Below are positions 15,913 to 24,935 of a DNA stretch of 54,239 nt, in pieces; the first letter of the stretch is position 1, and each line of letters opens with the position of its first letter. The stretch is from contig JANQRQ010000174.1 of assembly GCA_028284485.1 (NCBI GenBank), forward strand, positions 1 through 54,239, given 5' to 3'. A program made the position numbers and the translations under genes. The notes below the pieces were generated by a model. The model made no database searches, was not told the DNA's origin, and saw only the letters and a program-made list of their open reading frames with translations. The stretch comes from Planctomycetaceae bacterium. Its GTDB lineage: Bacteria > Planctomycetota > Planctomycetia > Planctomycetales > Planctomycetaceae.

Positions 15913-16925
15913 GGATTCGAGAATCGGGAATTGCCGCTAGTGGATTTCAGCCTTGAATAAACAGTTGCGTCGAGGAACTCTTCGCCTTTTCGATAGTAGC
16001 TTCGGAGGATTCCCTCCTGTTGGAATGCATTCTTTCGCAGAACGCGTTCTGATGCCGTATTTCCAGCAAGAACATGCGCGGAGATTCGTTTCAATCGCAG
16101 TTTTTCAAATCCATATTCGCACATTCTTCCGACAACACGAGTCATCAGGCCGCGACCCCAATACGGAGTTGCCAACCAGTATCCGATCTCCGCGCGATGC
16201 CCGGCGACACAATCCTTAAACCCACAGCAACCGATGAGCAGGTCTTCGTTGTCTCGAATCGCAAAGTTAGTCAGCGCATCTCCCGATCGCTGGTGTTCCA
16301 GATTAATTTCAATCCACGAGTCCGCGTCGGATTCGTGGTAGGGGTACGGCATTTGTAGCAGATTTCGAAAAAACACGTCGGAGTCGTTCAAATATTCGAG
16401 AAAAGCCGGCTTGTCTGTCGGACGAATTTCGGTGAGAAAGATGTCGTCGCCAATTGCCAGATGTGCCACTTCAAATGGAATTGAATCCGAGGTGCCAGAA
16501 TGTGGAGATAACAACTTGCCCATCGATACTCGGTTCTCAACTTCAAATCCAAGTTTCTGATAGAACTGAACCACCGAATCGTTCGAACTTCGGACTTGGA
16601 GATTGAGCTTCTTGCAGCCACGATCACGAAGAACACCTTCGGCGAAATTCATAAGTTGGCTGGCATAGCCACGACGACGAAATTCCGGCACGATTGCCAG
16701 TGAATAAATCCACCCGCGCACACCATCAAATCCCGCCATCACTGTTCCCACAATCTGTTCTTCAAACTCGCTAACAAAGAACAGGCCATCTTGCATCTTC
16801 AGCTTACGTGCGATGGCATTATCGGGGGCATTCCACCCGCGAGGGTCGTCGAAGACACGCCTGAGAATATGGACAACGTGATCGCGATCGCGCGATTCAA
16901 ACGGACGAACAACAGGGTCTGGCAT
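15909..16925 (-). CDS. Fused double GNAT acetyltransferase
   Basis: The frame is open to 16955 (TTG), but the ATG at 16925 is preferred; product 338 residues. Two complete GNAT domains follow each other. The first (about 1-145) has SLAIVPEFRRRGYASQL, the acetyl-CoA pyrophosphate loop R-R-x-x-G-Y. The second (about 160-330) has EIGYWLATPYWGRGLMTRVV and HVLAGNTASERVLRKNAF, the RimJ/RimL-type pattern. GNATs acetylate amines such as antibiotics, polyamines or N termini. The 4-base overlap with the methyltransferase gene puts both in one unit; a shared small-molecule or peptide pathway is possible but not shown. Confidence 0.85.
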   Translation of the reverse strand: MPDPVVRPFESRDRDHVVHILRRVFDDPRGWNAPDNAIARKLKMQDGLFFVSEFEEQIVGTVMAGFDGVRGWIYSLAIVPEFRRRGYASQLMNFAEGVLRDRGCKKLNLQVRSSNDSVVQFYQKLGFEVENRVSMGKLLSPHSGTSDSIPFEVAHLAIGDDIFLTEIRPTDKPAFLEYLNDSDVFFRNLLQMPYPYHESDADSWIEINLEHQRSGDALTNFAIRDNEDLLIGCCGFKDCVAGHRAEIGYWLATPYWGRGLMTRVVGRMCEYGFEKLRLKRISAHVLAGNTASERVLRKNAFQQEGILRSYYRKGEEFLDATVYSRLKSTSGNSRFSNP

Positions 16926-17297
16926 TTCGTGTCGAGCCTTACGAAGGTCGTACAAAGCTGATATTGAATGGTCGTGGCCACAATGGGGCGCCGTTTCTGC
17001 AGGAATTCAGAGTATGGCGACGACTCTCAACGGCAGGTTCTTGTAGTATTAACGATCTTAGCGAGTCATCAAGCTGTGCTTGGAGGATACCGTTAATTGG
17101 TCACCGATGAACCGTCGCGCATGCAGCCACGACACAAATCCGCTAGAAATGGTTCAGAACAACCGGTAAATGGCCAGGGCGATCTGTCCCCTCGTCTCGT
17201 TCGAGTTTCGTAACAATCAAATGGGAATGTGAACTCCGAAAGGGGCGATCGGTCTTGTCATCTGCCCTGCGATAGATTGGAGAAGAATGAAACGACC
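16926..17297. other. Divergent intergenic region
   Basis: 372 bases between the minus-strand GNAT gene and the plus-strand TfoX gene. Both promoters must lie here. I see no gene, tRNA or clear repeat. Confidence 0.5.
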
Positions 17298-17630
17298 ATG
17301 GCGTACAGCGAAACTCTAGCCGTTCGTATTCGAGATTTCCTGCAGAATCGAAGAGGGTTTGTTGAGAAAAAGATGTTCGGCGGCGTTGCCTTCTTATTGA
17401 ATGGCAACGTCTGCTGCGGCGTTTGGAAGGACTCACTTATTCTCCGTGTTGGCCCTGGAAGGTACGAAGACGCGCTGATGGAACCCAACGTCCGCGAATT
17501 TGATATCACGGGACGACCGATGACAGGCTGGGTCATGGTCGGGCCTGTCGGAATCGAAACCGAGGGGGAATTGTCCGAGTGGATTGAGCAGGCGATCAAA
17601 TTTGCGCGCACACTACCGAAAAAAGTTTAG
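17298..17630 (+). CDS. TfoX N-terminal-domain protein
   Basis: A 110-residue protein starting at the ATG at 17298, which has GGAG upstream (TTGGAGAAG); the longer frame from 17229 is less likely. The core VEKKMFGGVAFLLNGNVCCGVW (around residue 24-45) then RVGPGRYEDALMEPNVREFD and RPMTGWVMVGPVGI is the signature of the TfoX/Sxy N-terminal domain. Sxy controls competence genes with CRP in enteric bacteria and Vibrio, but single-domain forms such as this are widespread with no assigned job. It stands alone, divergent from the GNAT unit. Confidence 0.85.
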   Translation: MAYSETLAVRIRDFLQNRRGFVEKKMFGGVAFLLNGNVCCGVWKDSLILRVGPGRYEDALMEPNVREFDITGRPMTGWVMVGPVGIETEGELSEWIEQAIKFARTLPKKV

Positions 17631-17717
17631 CGACCGATTTGAGGACTAACGCAAAATAGCGCGCACCGGGGACGAGTCGTAGTCCACTTCCGACGACAGC
17701 CGAACGATTCAGATGTT

Positions 17718-18800
17718 CTAATTGAGCGGATTCTCGATTCGCAGAATGCGGTTATGGCCCGTGTCGACGACATACAGCCGATTGTTTTCCACGCAAACTC
17801 CGTGGGGTCGAAGAAGTTGAATCGGGGGAGTGCCGATGCCTTCACCGAGAACGGTTGTTAGCGTACCCGCTTGAGGATCGTACTTGCGGACTCGCCGATT
17901 TTGGTCGTCTGCAATGTAGACATTGTCTTCTCCATCGACGCAAAGGTGCTTCGGCGATTTCAATTGCGCCTCAAGGGCCAGCCCATCAGCGAAACCGGAA
18001 TCTCCCGCTCCAGCGACGGTGCGGATTTTTCCATCTGGCGAGACAACGCGCAGCGCTTGCCCGCCTCGTTCCAGAATGTAGATGTTGTCCTGCGAATCCG
18101 CAGCAACCGCACGTGGATCAACGAGTGGCGAATTCTTCGCCAAGGCTCCATCCGCCGGAATCCCTTTTTGGCCGTTGCCAGCGACAGTCTGCACGATGCC
18201 CGTTTTCAAATCGAGAACCCGCACACGAAGATTCTTGAGGTCGGCGATATGCAGCGCATCGTTGGAGTGGTTTAGCGTAATGCACATTATAAAATTAAAA
18301 GTTGCTGATGTTCCCACACCGCCGTCACCGCCGAACCCGGCCTCCCCCGTACCGGCGACCGTGGAGATCTCGCCGGTTCGCGCGTCAATTTTTCGAATGC
18401 AGTGATTCCAGCTATCAGCGATGTAGGCATTTCCATCGGGAGTAACGGCCACGTTGTGCATGCCATTGAACTGGGCACGACGGGCCGGACCTCCGTCGCC
18501 CGAATAGTTTTTGGTTCCATCGCCGGAGATTTGTGTCAGGAGTCCTTGGGCAGTCCGCTTGTGAACGCGGCCTCCTTCCAATTCGACGATGAACATGTTT
18601 CCGGCCGGATCAAAATCGACGCCGAATGGTGATTTCAGTGGGCTATCCGACGCCGAACCGGCGCCTCCTTCTTCTGGAAGTAGGGAACCGACGATGACCG
18701 AGACCCGTGGGGCATCGTCGTCGGCGACCGTCGGCATTGCGTTCAGAGCCACGCTTAGTAAGGAAGTCACCAAAATTGTTGGGATTGACGAGATTCTCAT
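17718..18800 (-). CDS. Exported NHL-repeat beta-propeller
   Basis: The frame is open to 18905, but the ATG at 18800 begins a signal peptide (about residues 1-26, ending PTVADD), so the protein is 360 residues. It carries repeated NHL-type motifs: GVDFDPAGNMFIVE, NVAVTPDGNAYIADSWNHCIRK, HLCVDGEDNVYIADDQNRRVRKYD and GVCVENNRLYVVDTGHNRILRI, each followed by a STVAGTG-like turn. This forms a six-bladed propeller, usually a binding surface rather than a catalyst. Related proteins are common in planctomycetes. No partner is indicated by the neighbours. Confidence 0.85.
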   Translation of the reverse strand: MRISSIPTILVTSLLSVALNAMPTVADDDAPRVSVIVGSLLPEEGGAGSASDSPLKSPFGVDFDPAGNMFIVELEGGRVHKRTAQGLLTQISGDGTKNYSGDGGPARRAQFNGMHNVAVTPDGNAYIADSWNHCIRKIDARTGEISTVAGTGEAGFGGDGGVGTSATFNFIMCITLNHSNDALHIADLKNLRVRVLDLKTGIVQTVAGNGQKGIPADGALAKNSPLVDPRAVAADSQDNIYILERGGQALRVVSPDGKIRTVAGAGDSGFADGLALEAQLKSPKHLCVDGEDNVYIADDQNRRVRKYDPQAGTLTTVLGEGIGTPPIQLLRPHGVCVENNRLYVVDTGHNRILRIENPLN

Positions 18801-19113
18801 GTTCGATGCCGCTTTCTTTGCTGAAATACTTGAGTTGCCCAAACTACTTTTGCTGCTTTCGTTTGCTAGGCCAAGAAACGTCACCCGACTACACCAACAT
18901 TCCAACGTCCTGGCCCGAATTCGGACGTTGGCCGGAGCGCTTTGTAGAACGGCACGTCACCGGCTCATCGTCGAGACAGTGCGTGTTTTTCGCGATGGGC
19001 CTCGGTTGCACTCACGGATAACGGACCGCTCCTGAATCGTATTGTTCGAATAAACCAAGCTTACTAAGATTCGCCACTTTTTGCCTGGTTCTTAGGGTTC
19101 CGAGTTCATTCGG
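18801..19113. other. Divergent intergenic region with a 9-bp stem
   Basis: 313 bases between divergent genes. CCAACGTCC at 18902-18910 pairs perfectly with GGACGTTGG at 18923-18931 around a 12-base loop. It sits about 100 bases upstream of the NHL gene and about 180 upstream of the SGNH-like gene and might be an operator or a structured leader. No gene seen. Confidence 0.5.
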
Positions 19114-20331
19114 ATGCGAGGGATGATTCCTCGGCTTGTCAAATCTATCAAACCGTTGCTCCTGGCCATCGTGTTGATGATCGTGGGCGTAACGGCAGCG
19201 GAATTCTGGCTGAGGTTGGCGTTGGCCTCACCCAAACCTGGTTCCGGTGCGGGGGAAGGACTGCGCGCATATATCGAATTTTCAGATCGGCTTCACCATA
19301 GATTAACGCGTAGTGCCGAATGGGTCGAAACGAATCCCGATACTTCAGAGTCGATTTCCGTCCGAACAAACAGCCTTGGTCTTCGAAGCGACGAGGTTGT
19401 TGTCCCGAAACCGGCAAATACTTTTCGCATTCTGTGTCTCGGTGGCGATGCCGTTGCTGGGTTAGTGACTGCCAGTCAAGATTTGTTCTCGTCGCGGTTG
19501 GAACAACTACTTCTTGATCGGTCGGATCTCCAAATCGAAGTGATCAACGCGGGAGTTCCCAAATACTGTCCGCTGTTGTCCTACCTGCAAGTTAAGCATG
19601 AGTTGCTGGCATTACAGCCGGATTTGTTGGTTCTCAGCATGGAAATGGACGACATTGCGGAGGATTATCGGTATCGGCGCTTCACGGAAAATGGGGCCGA
19701 CCGCCTTCCGACAAGTTGTCCCTATCCATTGCTTGTTGACCAATCATCCAACGACGAGGACTCCGGAATCGAGTCCTTGCAAGTATTCAAATGGTGCCGG
19801 CGGCGGCTGCAGAACTCGTGGGAGTACCACGTTACCTTGGAGGAAAACAGGGAAATCGGGTCGCCACTTGCGGATTATGCTTGGATACGGGACGACCCAC
19901 CGGATTGGTCGATTCATATCCGCCAGGCCCTTTCAGCTTTGGATCAACTGAAAATGTTGGCGAATGCGAATTCTTGCCAGTTGATCGTTGCTGTTGTTCC
20001 CGCCCCATGGCAGATTTCCGCGACCGCATCGAATGGTGGGCAAGCGCGTCAGAATGTTGGAGTTGCTGACAATGCGCATTTTACTAGCCGGGCGCCATTT
20101 CGAATCATCTCGGAATACGCGATCAAGCACGGGATCGCGTATTGTGATGCCAGCCAATTTATTCTTGAAAGTGCGCACCGAGACAAGCTTTATCTTAAGA
20201 ATGCAGCCGAGCTGTCGCAGGTGGGGCATGATTTGTATGCTCGAATCTTGGCAGGTTACATCGCGTGGCAATTCATTAGCCGTCGGCCTGCAGTCAGTGG
20301 CAATGCGTCTCCACCTTCGAGTTGGCGCTGA
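19114..20331 (+). CDS. Membrane-anchored SGNH-like protein, catalytic residues replaced
   Basis: 405 residues with a signal-anchor helix at about 12-36. ATG at 19114 or 19123 are both possible. The fold reads as SGNH/GDSL: block I ILCLGGDAVAG (107-116), a block II-like INAGVPKYCPLLS near 144-156, block III LSMEMDDIAED near 174-184, and block V NAAELSQVGH (363-372). In active enzymes block I has Ser where this has D112, block III has Asn where this has Asp, and block V has DxxH where this has Glu at E366. I therefore think it is an inactive pseudo-hydrolase, or one with other chemistry. Alginate acetylation proteins such as AlgJ/AlgX share the anchored SGNH layout. Confidence 0.72.
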   Translation: MRGMIPRLVKSIKPLLLAIVLMIVGVTAAEFWLRLALASPKPGSGAGEGLRAYIEFSDRLHHRLTRSAEWVETNPDTSESISVRTNSLGLRSDEVVVPKPANTFRILCLGGDAVAGLVTASQDLFSSRLEQLLLDRSDLQIEVINAGVPKYCPLLSYLQVKHELLALQPDLLVLSMEMDDIAEDYRYRRFTENGADRLPTSCPYPLLVDQSSNDEDSGIESLQVFKWCRRRLQNSWEYHVTLEENREIGSPLADYAWIRDDPPDWSIHIRQALSALDQLKMLANANSCQLIVAVVPAPWQISATASNGGQARQNVGVADNAHFTSRAPFRIISEYAIKHGIAYCDASQFILESAHRDKLYLKNAAELSQVGHDLYARILAGYIAWQFISRRPAVSGNASPPSSWR

Positions 20332-20720
20332 TCGGTGCGGGTGATACTGCCTTGTCGTTTGGCTCGACAATTCCAAAAGTGCGTGTAAGTCCGCACAGTT
20401 TGGTGGTTGGACTGGCTGCACCGCGCAATCATGGGAATGCCGTCCGGAATTGCCAGCATTTGTGAAAGTCATCGAGGGCCAAGTGGAGGAAGGCCGCCCT
20501 GGAGCAGACCTGTTGGGAGAACCGTCGGAATTGTGGGTGCAGCGAACCGATGGTCGCCAAATCGAGTCCTAGCTCCTGGTAGGGCATGTCTCTGGCTGAC
20601 GGAACTGTACGATTCTCGTAGAAAACTGCCTGGAAATCGGCGATTCTGGCATTTGAGATGCCTCGCAGGAAGGCTCTTAACCTACGTTGACACGAATTTT
20701 GACTTCCCGGATACTTTGGC
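20332..20720. other. Intergenic region upstream of proA
   Basis: 389 bases. No gene, RNA or repeat was recognised. Both strands have only short shadow frames. The proA promoter should lie in its right part. Confidence 0.5.
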
Positions 20721-21986
20721 ATGACTTCTGCAGAATTGGAACAGTATGTTGACGGCGTTGCCCGCGAGGCAAAAGCGGCTTCTCGCGAGTTAGCGGCCGC
20801 CCCTGGCCGTCAAAAGGCCGAATGGCTTTTGAGAACGGCGGCTCTTCTGCGAACTCGGTCCGATGAGATTGTTGATCGCAATCAGCAGGATTTGGCCCAG
20901 GCACCGGAGTACGGGTTGAATTCTGCGGCCATCGACCGGCTTCGCCTTACGACCGAGCGACTCGAGGCGATTGCGCAGGCTGTTGAGCAGATCAATCTCT
21001 TGCCGGAGCCTGTCGGCGAAATCATCGATAGCGCGATTCGTCCCAATGGTCTACGAGTGTCGAGGGTCCGCGTTCCGCTCGGCGTTGTATTCTTTATTTA
21101 CGAATCGCGACCGAATGTCACGATTGACGCCGCGGCGCTGTGTGTCAAAAGCGGCAACGCAGTCATCCTACGGGGGGGGAAAGAGGCCTACCATAGCAAC
21201 GAAGCGCTCCATTCGATTCTTCGCGACGCGCTGGCCGACGTCGGATTGCCGACGGGAGTCGTTCAATTCGTACAAACAACCGACAGGGATGCCGTCGGTC
21301 ATTTTCTCAAGAAGCGAGATCTGATCGATGTCACAATCCCTCGTGGGGGTAAGTCGCTCATTGAACGAGTGGCGTCCGAAGCAACGATGCCGGTCATTAA
21401 GCATTTTGACGGCGTTTGCCACGTGTACGTCGATCGGGACGCCGATTTGCCGATGGCGCAGCGAATTACCGTGAACAGCAAATGCCAGCGCCCGGGAGTC
21501 TGCAACGCCGCAGAAACTTTGCTCGTTCATCGCGATGTTGCCGGCATGTTTCTGCCCGAGGTTGGCGCAGAGTTGTCTGCGGCAGGAGTGGAGTTACGAT
21601 GTTGCTCGGAATCACTGTCTTTGATTCCTGGTGCGAAAGCAGCAACTGAGGAGGATTATCGTACGGAATACCTGGATTTGATCCTGTCCATCAAAGTTGT
21701 TGATGATTGGGAAAGCGCTGTTCGACATATCAACGAATTCGGGTCGCACCACACCGATACAATTGTGACGAATGATTTGCATGTTTCCGAACGATTTACC
21801 ACTGCTGTCGATTCGGCAGCGGTAATGGTCAACGCCAGCACACGGTTCAACGACGGTGGAGAGTTTGGTCTCGGCGCTGAAATTGGAATCAGTACAGACA
21901 AAATCCATGCACGCGGACCCTGCGGTCTCCGAGAGTTGACCGGGTACAAGTATGTCGTGCATGGGGAGGGGCAGATCAAAGAATGA
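20721..21986 (+). CDS. proA: Glutamate-5-semialdehyde dehydrogenase (ProA)
   Basis: A 421-residue protein, the normal ProA length. It reduces gamma-glutamyl phosphate with NADPH to glutamate-5-semialdehyde, the second step of proline synthesis. Visible family motifs: [15 protein letters not shown] (about 115-129), [11 protein letters not shown] (about 150-160), [11 protein letters not shown] (about 229-239), [17 protein letters not shown] (251-267, catalytic Cys in the CNA part), and the end [17 protein letters not shown] with [16 protein letters not shown]. No proB neighbour is seen; fliM follows after 87 bases, so they may be co-transcribed only by chance. Confidence 0.96.
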   Translation: MTSAELEQYVDGVAREAKAASRELAAAPGRQKAEWLLRTAALLRTRSDEIVDRNQQDLAQAPEYGLNSAAIDRLRLTTERLEAIAQAVEQINLLPEPVGEIIDSAIRPNGLRVSRVRVPLGVVFFIYESRPNVTIDAAALCVKSGNAVILRGGKEAYHSNEALHSILRDALADVGLPTGVVQFVQTTDRDAVGHFLKKRDLIDVTIPRGGKSLIERVASEATMPVIKHFDGVCHVYVDRDADLPMAQRITVNSKCQRPGVCNAAETLLVHRDVAGMFLPEVGAELSAAGVELRCCSESLSLIPGAKAATEEDYRTEYLDLILSIKVVDDWESAVRHINEFGSHHTDTIVTNDLHVSERFTTAVDSAAVMVNASTRFNDGGEFGLGAEIGISTDKIHARGPCGLRELTGYKYVVHGEGQIKE

Positions 21987-22073
21987 GTTTTCCGATATTG
22001 GGTTCCGGTTGACGATTTCAGCCGGAATGATGAATCGGAGCGGCATTCAACGCAAAGCGGACGGAGGCCAAGG

Positions 22074-23129
22074 ATGGCAGATGTATTGAGTCAAACGGAA
22101 GTGGAATCTCTATTGGCGGCGCTTGATACCGGCGGGAAGTCCACTCCCACCGACTTCCATGACACTCGTTTGACCGATGAGATCAGTTCTCCCGTTAGTG
22201 TATACGACTTCAAACGCCCTGAGCGCGTGAGCAAGGAGCAAATGCGCGCCTTTGAAGCTATGCACGAAGGATTCAGTCGCGAATTCGGGGCCGGTCTCAG
22301 TGGAATGCTGCGTTCGATTGTTGAGGTCAAGCTTGTGAGCGTTGACCAATTGACCTACAGCGAATTCGTATACAGCTTAGGGACACCGACCTGCTTCAAT
22401 CTGTTGGAATCCCACGGTTTGGATGGCCATCTCATCCTGGACTTAAATCCTTCGATTCTGTTTCCGGTCGTTGACCGGTTATTGGGAGGCGGAAAGCACA
22501 CCAATACCGATCTTCCAAATCGTGCGATGACGGAGATCGAGCTACGACTCGTTTCGCGAATCACCAGCCTGGCGATAACGGCGCTGAAAAACGCATGGAG
22601 CAATCTCTGTGATCTGGAACTGCGAGTTGTACAAGTGGAGAGTAACCCGCAACTGGTCCAAATTGTGCCTCCGAATGAGGTCGTCGTGTTGATCGTCTTC
22701 GAGATTACAATGGGGGAAGTGCGCGGCTTTATGAATTTGTGCATTCCCTATAACACGATCGAACCGGTCACTAGCCAGGTTTCTTCCGATGCCTGGTCGG
22801 CTTACACGAAACGGGCAGTCGACGAGCGACAAGTCGTCAATCTCGAAACGGGAATTTCGCAGGCGAGTGTTGAAATGGTTGTCAACATGGCCCAAACCGT
22901 TTTACGGGCCTGCGACGTCGTGAACCTGACGGTTGGTGATGTCATTCAAACCGAAGTCGATAAGGACCAAGGAATTCAGGTTTGTATTGAGGGTCGCCCG
23001 ATGTTCGCAGCCAAGCCGGGCGTGTTGAAAGGCCACAAGGCGATACAGATTGAAAAGACAATCACCCAACCGCATGACGTGATCGAAGCGAAGCTCAAAT
23101 CGCTCGAGTCTGACAATCCGCAGGAATAA
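22074..23129 (+). CDS. fliM: Flagellar motor switch protein FliM
   Basis: 351 residues. The N terminus [21 protein letters not shown] is the conserved CheY-P-binding segment. The middle ([20 protein letters not shown], then [17 protein letters not shown] and [18 protein letters not shown]) is the CheC-like FliG-binding domain, and the end (about 260-345) is the SpoA/FliN-like domain that forms the C ring. FliM sits on the cytoplasmic face of the motor and sets rotation direction. No other flagellar gene is in the window, so it lies apart from the main flagellar cluster, next to proA and the translation cluster. Confidence 0.93.
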   Translation: MADVLSQTEVESLLAALDTGGKSTPTDFHDTRLTDEISSPVSVYDFKRPERVSKEQMRAFEAMHEGFSREFGAGLSGMLRSIVEVKLVSVDQLTYSEFVYSLGTPTCFNLLESHGLDGHLILDLNPSILFPVVDRLLGGGKHTNTDLPNRAMTEIELRLVSRITSLAITALKNAWSNLCDLELRVVQVESNPQLVQIVPPNEVVVLIVFEITMGEVRGFMNLCIPYNTIEPVTSQVSSDAWSAYTKRAVDERQVVNLETGISQASVEMVVNMAQTVLRACDVVNLTVGDVIQTEVDKDQGIQVCIEGRPMFAAKPGVLKGHKAIQIEKTITQPHDVIEAKLKSLESDNPQE

Positions 23130-23397
23130 ATGCCCTCGAATCTGCATCCCTCTTCGCGTGACGAATCCCGGTGCACAATGTGCCGTCATGGTTGGAATTC
23201 TTGACTGCGCAAGGGCATACCGATAAAACGAAGTATATACAGCGGTCGACATAGCTGCGTCAGCAGGTGATTTGGCCGGTAATCGCTGTGTAGGTTGCGA
23301 AGCGGAGTCCGAATTCCGCAGCCGGTTGGCGACAGCGCTTTCGGTGAGGCAACCGTTGTGGGCAACTCGAGCGTATTTCAGAGCAAGCTGGTCTTAC

Positions 23398-23405
23398 AGG
23401 AAAGG
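23398..23405 (+). promoter_or_regulatory. Ribosome binding site for infC
   Basis: AGGAAAGG lies 9 bases before the ATC codon at 23415. An in-frame stop (TAA at 23406-23408) lies between, so no start further upstream is possible. This spacing is what fixes the ATC start. Confidence 0.75.
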
Positions 23406-23414
23406 TAATCAACG

Positions 23415-23927
23415 ATCGAAACGTCGCAGAGGATCAACGATCAGATTCGTATTTCACCGGTTCGGGTCGTCGACCAAAATGGAGTCATGGTTGGGATTAT
23501 TCCCACCGCTGAAGGGCTGCAGTTAGCAAGCGAGGCCGGCCTTGATCTCGTGGAGGTGAGCCCGAACGATCGCCCCCCGGTTTGCCGGATCATGGACTAC
23601 GGCAAGTTTAAATACGAGCAGAAAAAGAAAAAGAGCGAAAATAGCAAGAAACAGCACCATACGCAGGTGAAGGAAATCCGGTTAAGGCCGAAAACCGGGA
23701 CTCATGATATCGATTTCAAGGTCAAGCGGGCTCGGCAGTTCCTTGAGCACAAGGACAAGGTGAAGATCAACATCATCTTCCGGGGTCGCGAAAACGCCCA
23801 CCACGATCGTGGACGTGAGATGCTGCTCCAGATCATCGAAACGCTGGAAGATGTCGCTAAGGTGGAAAAGCCACCCGGGATGGAAAGTGGCCGCTCCATG
23901 TCTACAGTGTTGGCACCCAAGGGCTGA
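23415..23927 (+). CDS. infC: Translation initiation factor IF-3, ATC start
   Basis: An ATG at 23487 would give 146 residues but cuts off the first conserved part. In the same frame upstream, after a TAA at 23406, codons read ATC-GAA-ACG-TCG-CAG then [18 protein letters not shown], the invariant IF-3 N terminus. The start is therefore ATC at 23415 (170 residues), with AGGAAAGG 9 bases before. IF-3 binds the 30S subunit, prevents 50S joining and rejects non-canonical starts; a rare AUU/AUC start on its own message is the known autoregulation in E. coli. The C-terminal domain ([17 protein letters not shown], then the final STVLAPKG) is normal. First gene of infC-rpmI-rplT-pheS. Confidence 0.93.
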   Translation: METSQRINDQIRISPVRVVDQNGVMVGIIPTAEGLQLASEAGLDLVEVSPNDRPPVCRIMDYGKFKYEQKKKKSENSKKQHHTQVKEIRLRPKTGTHDIDFKVKRARQFLEHKDKVKINIIFRGRENAHHDRGREMLLQIIETLEDVAKVEKPPGMESGRSMSTVLAPKG

Positions 23928-24092
23928 GTTTCTCTACGAATTCTGGGTCCGCCCGGCGAAAAACGTCCCAGTGTCGCTGGAAACATTTCCCGTGAGGCCG
24001 CTATAATCCTCTGCTTCAACTTCCTGTGAGTCAGTGGCTTTTGTTTGCCCGGCCACGTGGAAATTTGAACAGTGTGAAAGTGAAATTCAATC

Positions 24093-24293
24093 ATGCCAAA
24101 GCAGAAAACCCATAAAGGGATGAAGAAGCGGTTCAAGATCACCGCATCTGGTAAAGCCAAGCATCGGAAGGCATTCCGGGGGCATTTGCTGAGCAGCAAG
24201 AGTGGAAGCCGCAAACGCCATTTGCGTCAGGACGGGGTCGTGACCGGAAGTGAAGCTGCGATTGTTCGCGAGGGTTTGCGTCCTGGCGAGTAA
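24093..24293 (+). CDS. rpmI: Ribosomal protein L35
   Basis: 66 residues with the L35 signature [16 protein letters not shown] at the start and [15 protein letters not shown] in the middle. It is a very basic 50S protein. It lies 165 bases after infC, and TATAAT occurs at 24002-24007 in that gap, although no good -35 box fits; an internal promoter is possible but weak. It is followed by rplT at 250 bases. Confidence 0.95.
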   Translation: MPKQKTHKGMKKRFKITASGKAKHRKAFRGHLLSSKSGSRKRHLRQDGVVTGSEAAIVREGLRPGE

Positions 24294-24543
24294 GGCATCG
24301 AAAGGAAGTCCGTTTCGCTGGCTGTTCGAGATCGACGTCGACCGACGAGAAAACCGAACGGCCAACTAAGGAAAAAGTTTGATACGGTCGAATGTTGCTG
24401 CAGACGATTGCTTTCAGCCGTTCGATTCAGTCAGTTGCCGATGACGCACAAAGCGTTGTCTGTTTTCACGTGGGATCGGGAATCTCGGAGACTGATTGGC
24501 CCGTAAAATCAATTGCAATTGGACGGAGCATTAGTTCGTCGTC
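24294..24543 (+). other. Long rpmI-rplT spacer, possible L20 leader
   Basis: 250 bases between rpmI and rplT, where many bacteria have under 60. L20 represses its own operon by binding structured RNA in E. coli and in Firmicutes, so a leader is possible here. A CAATTGCAATTG palindromic repeat lies at about 24512-24523. I did not find a clear L20-binding motif. Confidence 0.3.
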
Positions 24544-24912
24544 ATGAGAGTTAGAAAAGGTTCCGCACGGAGACGTGCGAAAAAGCGATTATTCAAAGAA
24601 GCACGCGGTAACTTTGGCGGACGCAGCAAACTTCTGCGCACAGTCAAAGAAACAGTCGTTCGGTCGCGAGTATTCGCCTACCGTGACCGTCGCGTCCGTA
24701 AGCGGGAAATGCGTGCTTTGTGGATTACGCGGCTGAATGCGGCCTGCCGGGAACGAGGGATCGCGTATTCCGCGTTCATTTATGGGATTCGGGCAGCAGG
24801 CATTGAACTGAATCGCAAGACCTTAAGTGAACTTGCGATTTTCAACCCTCAGGTCTTCGATGAAATCGTGGAAGTTGCGAAATCAGCCGCTGCCAGTTCG
24901 TCGGCCGCCTGA
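24544..24912 (+). CDS. rplT: Ribosomal protein L20
   Basis: 122 residues, normal length. [36 protein letters not shown] and the end [25 protein letters not shown] are diagnostic. The basic N-terminal tail threads into the 50S core during assembly; the C-terminal globular domain is also the translational repressor in other bacteria. It is followed by pheS after 23 bases. Confidence 0.97.
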   Translation: MRVRKGSARRRAKKRLFKEARGNFGGRSKLLRTVKETVVRSRVFAYRDRRVRKREMRALWITRLNAACRERGIAYSAFIYGIRAAGIELNRKTLSELAIFNPQVFDEIVEVAKSAAASSSAA

Positions 24913-24935
24913 ATCGTCCCACGGGAAGTTCGAAG

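Noticed and set aside
24002..24007. TATAAT box before rpmI
   Set aside because: No acceptable -35 box at 16-18 bases; kept only as a note in the rpmI entry.
23702..24214. 170-codon minus-strand frame over infC and rpmI
   Set aside because: It is antisense to two clear genes.
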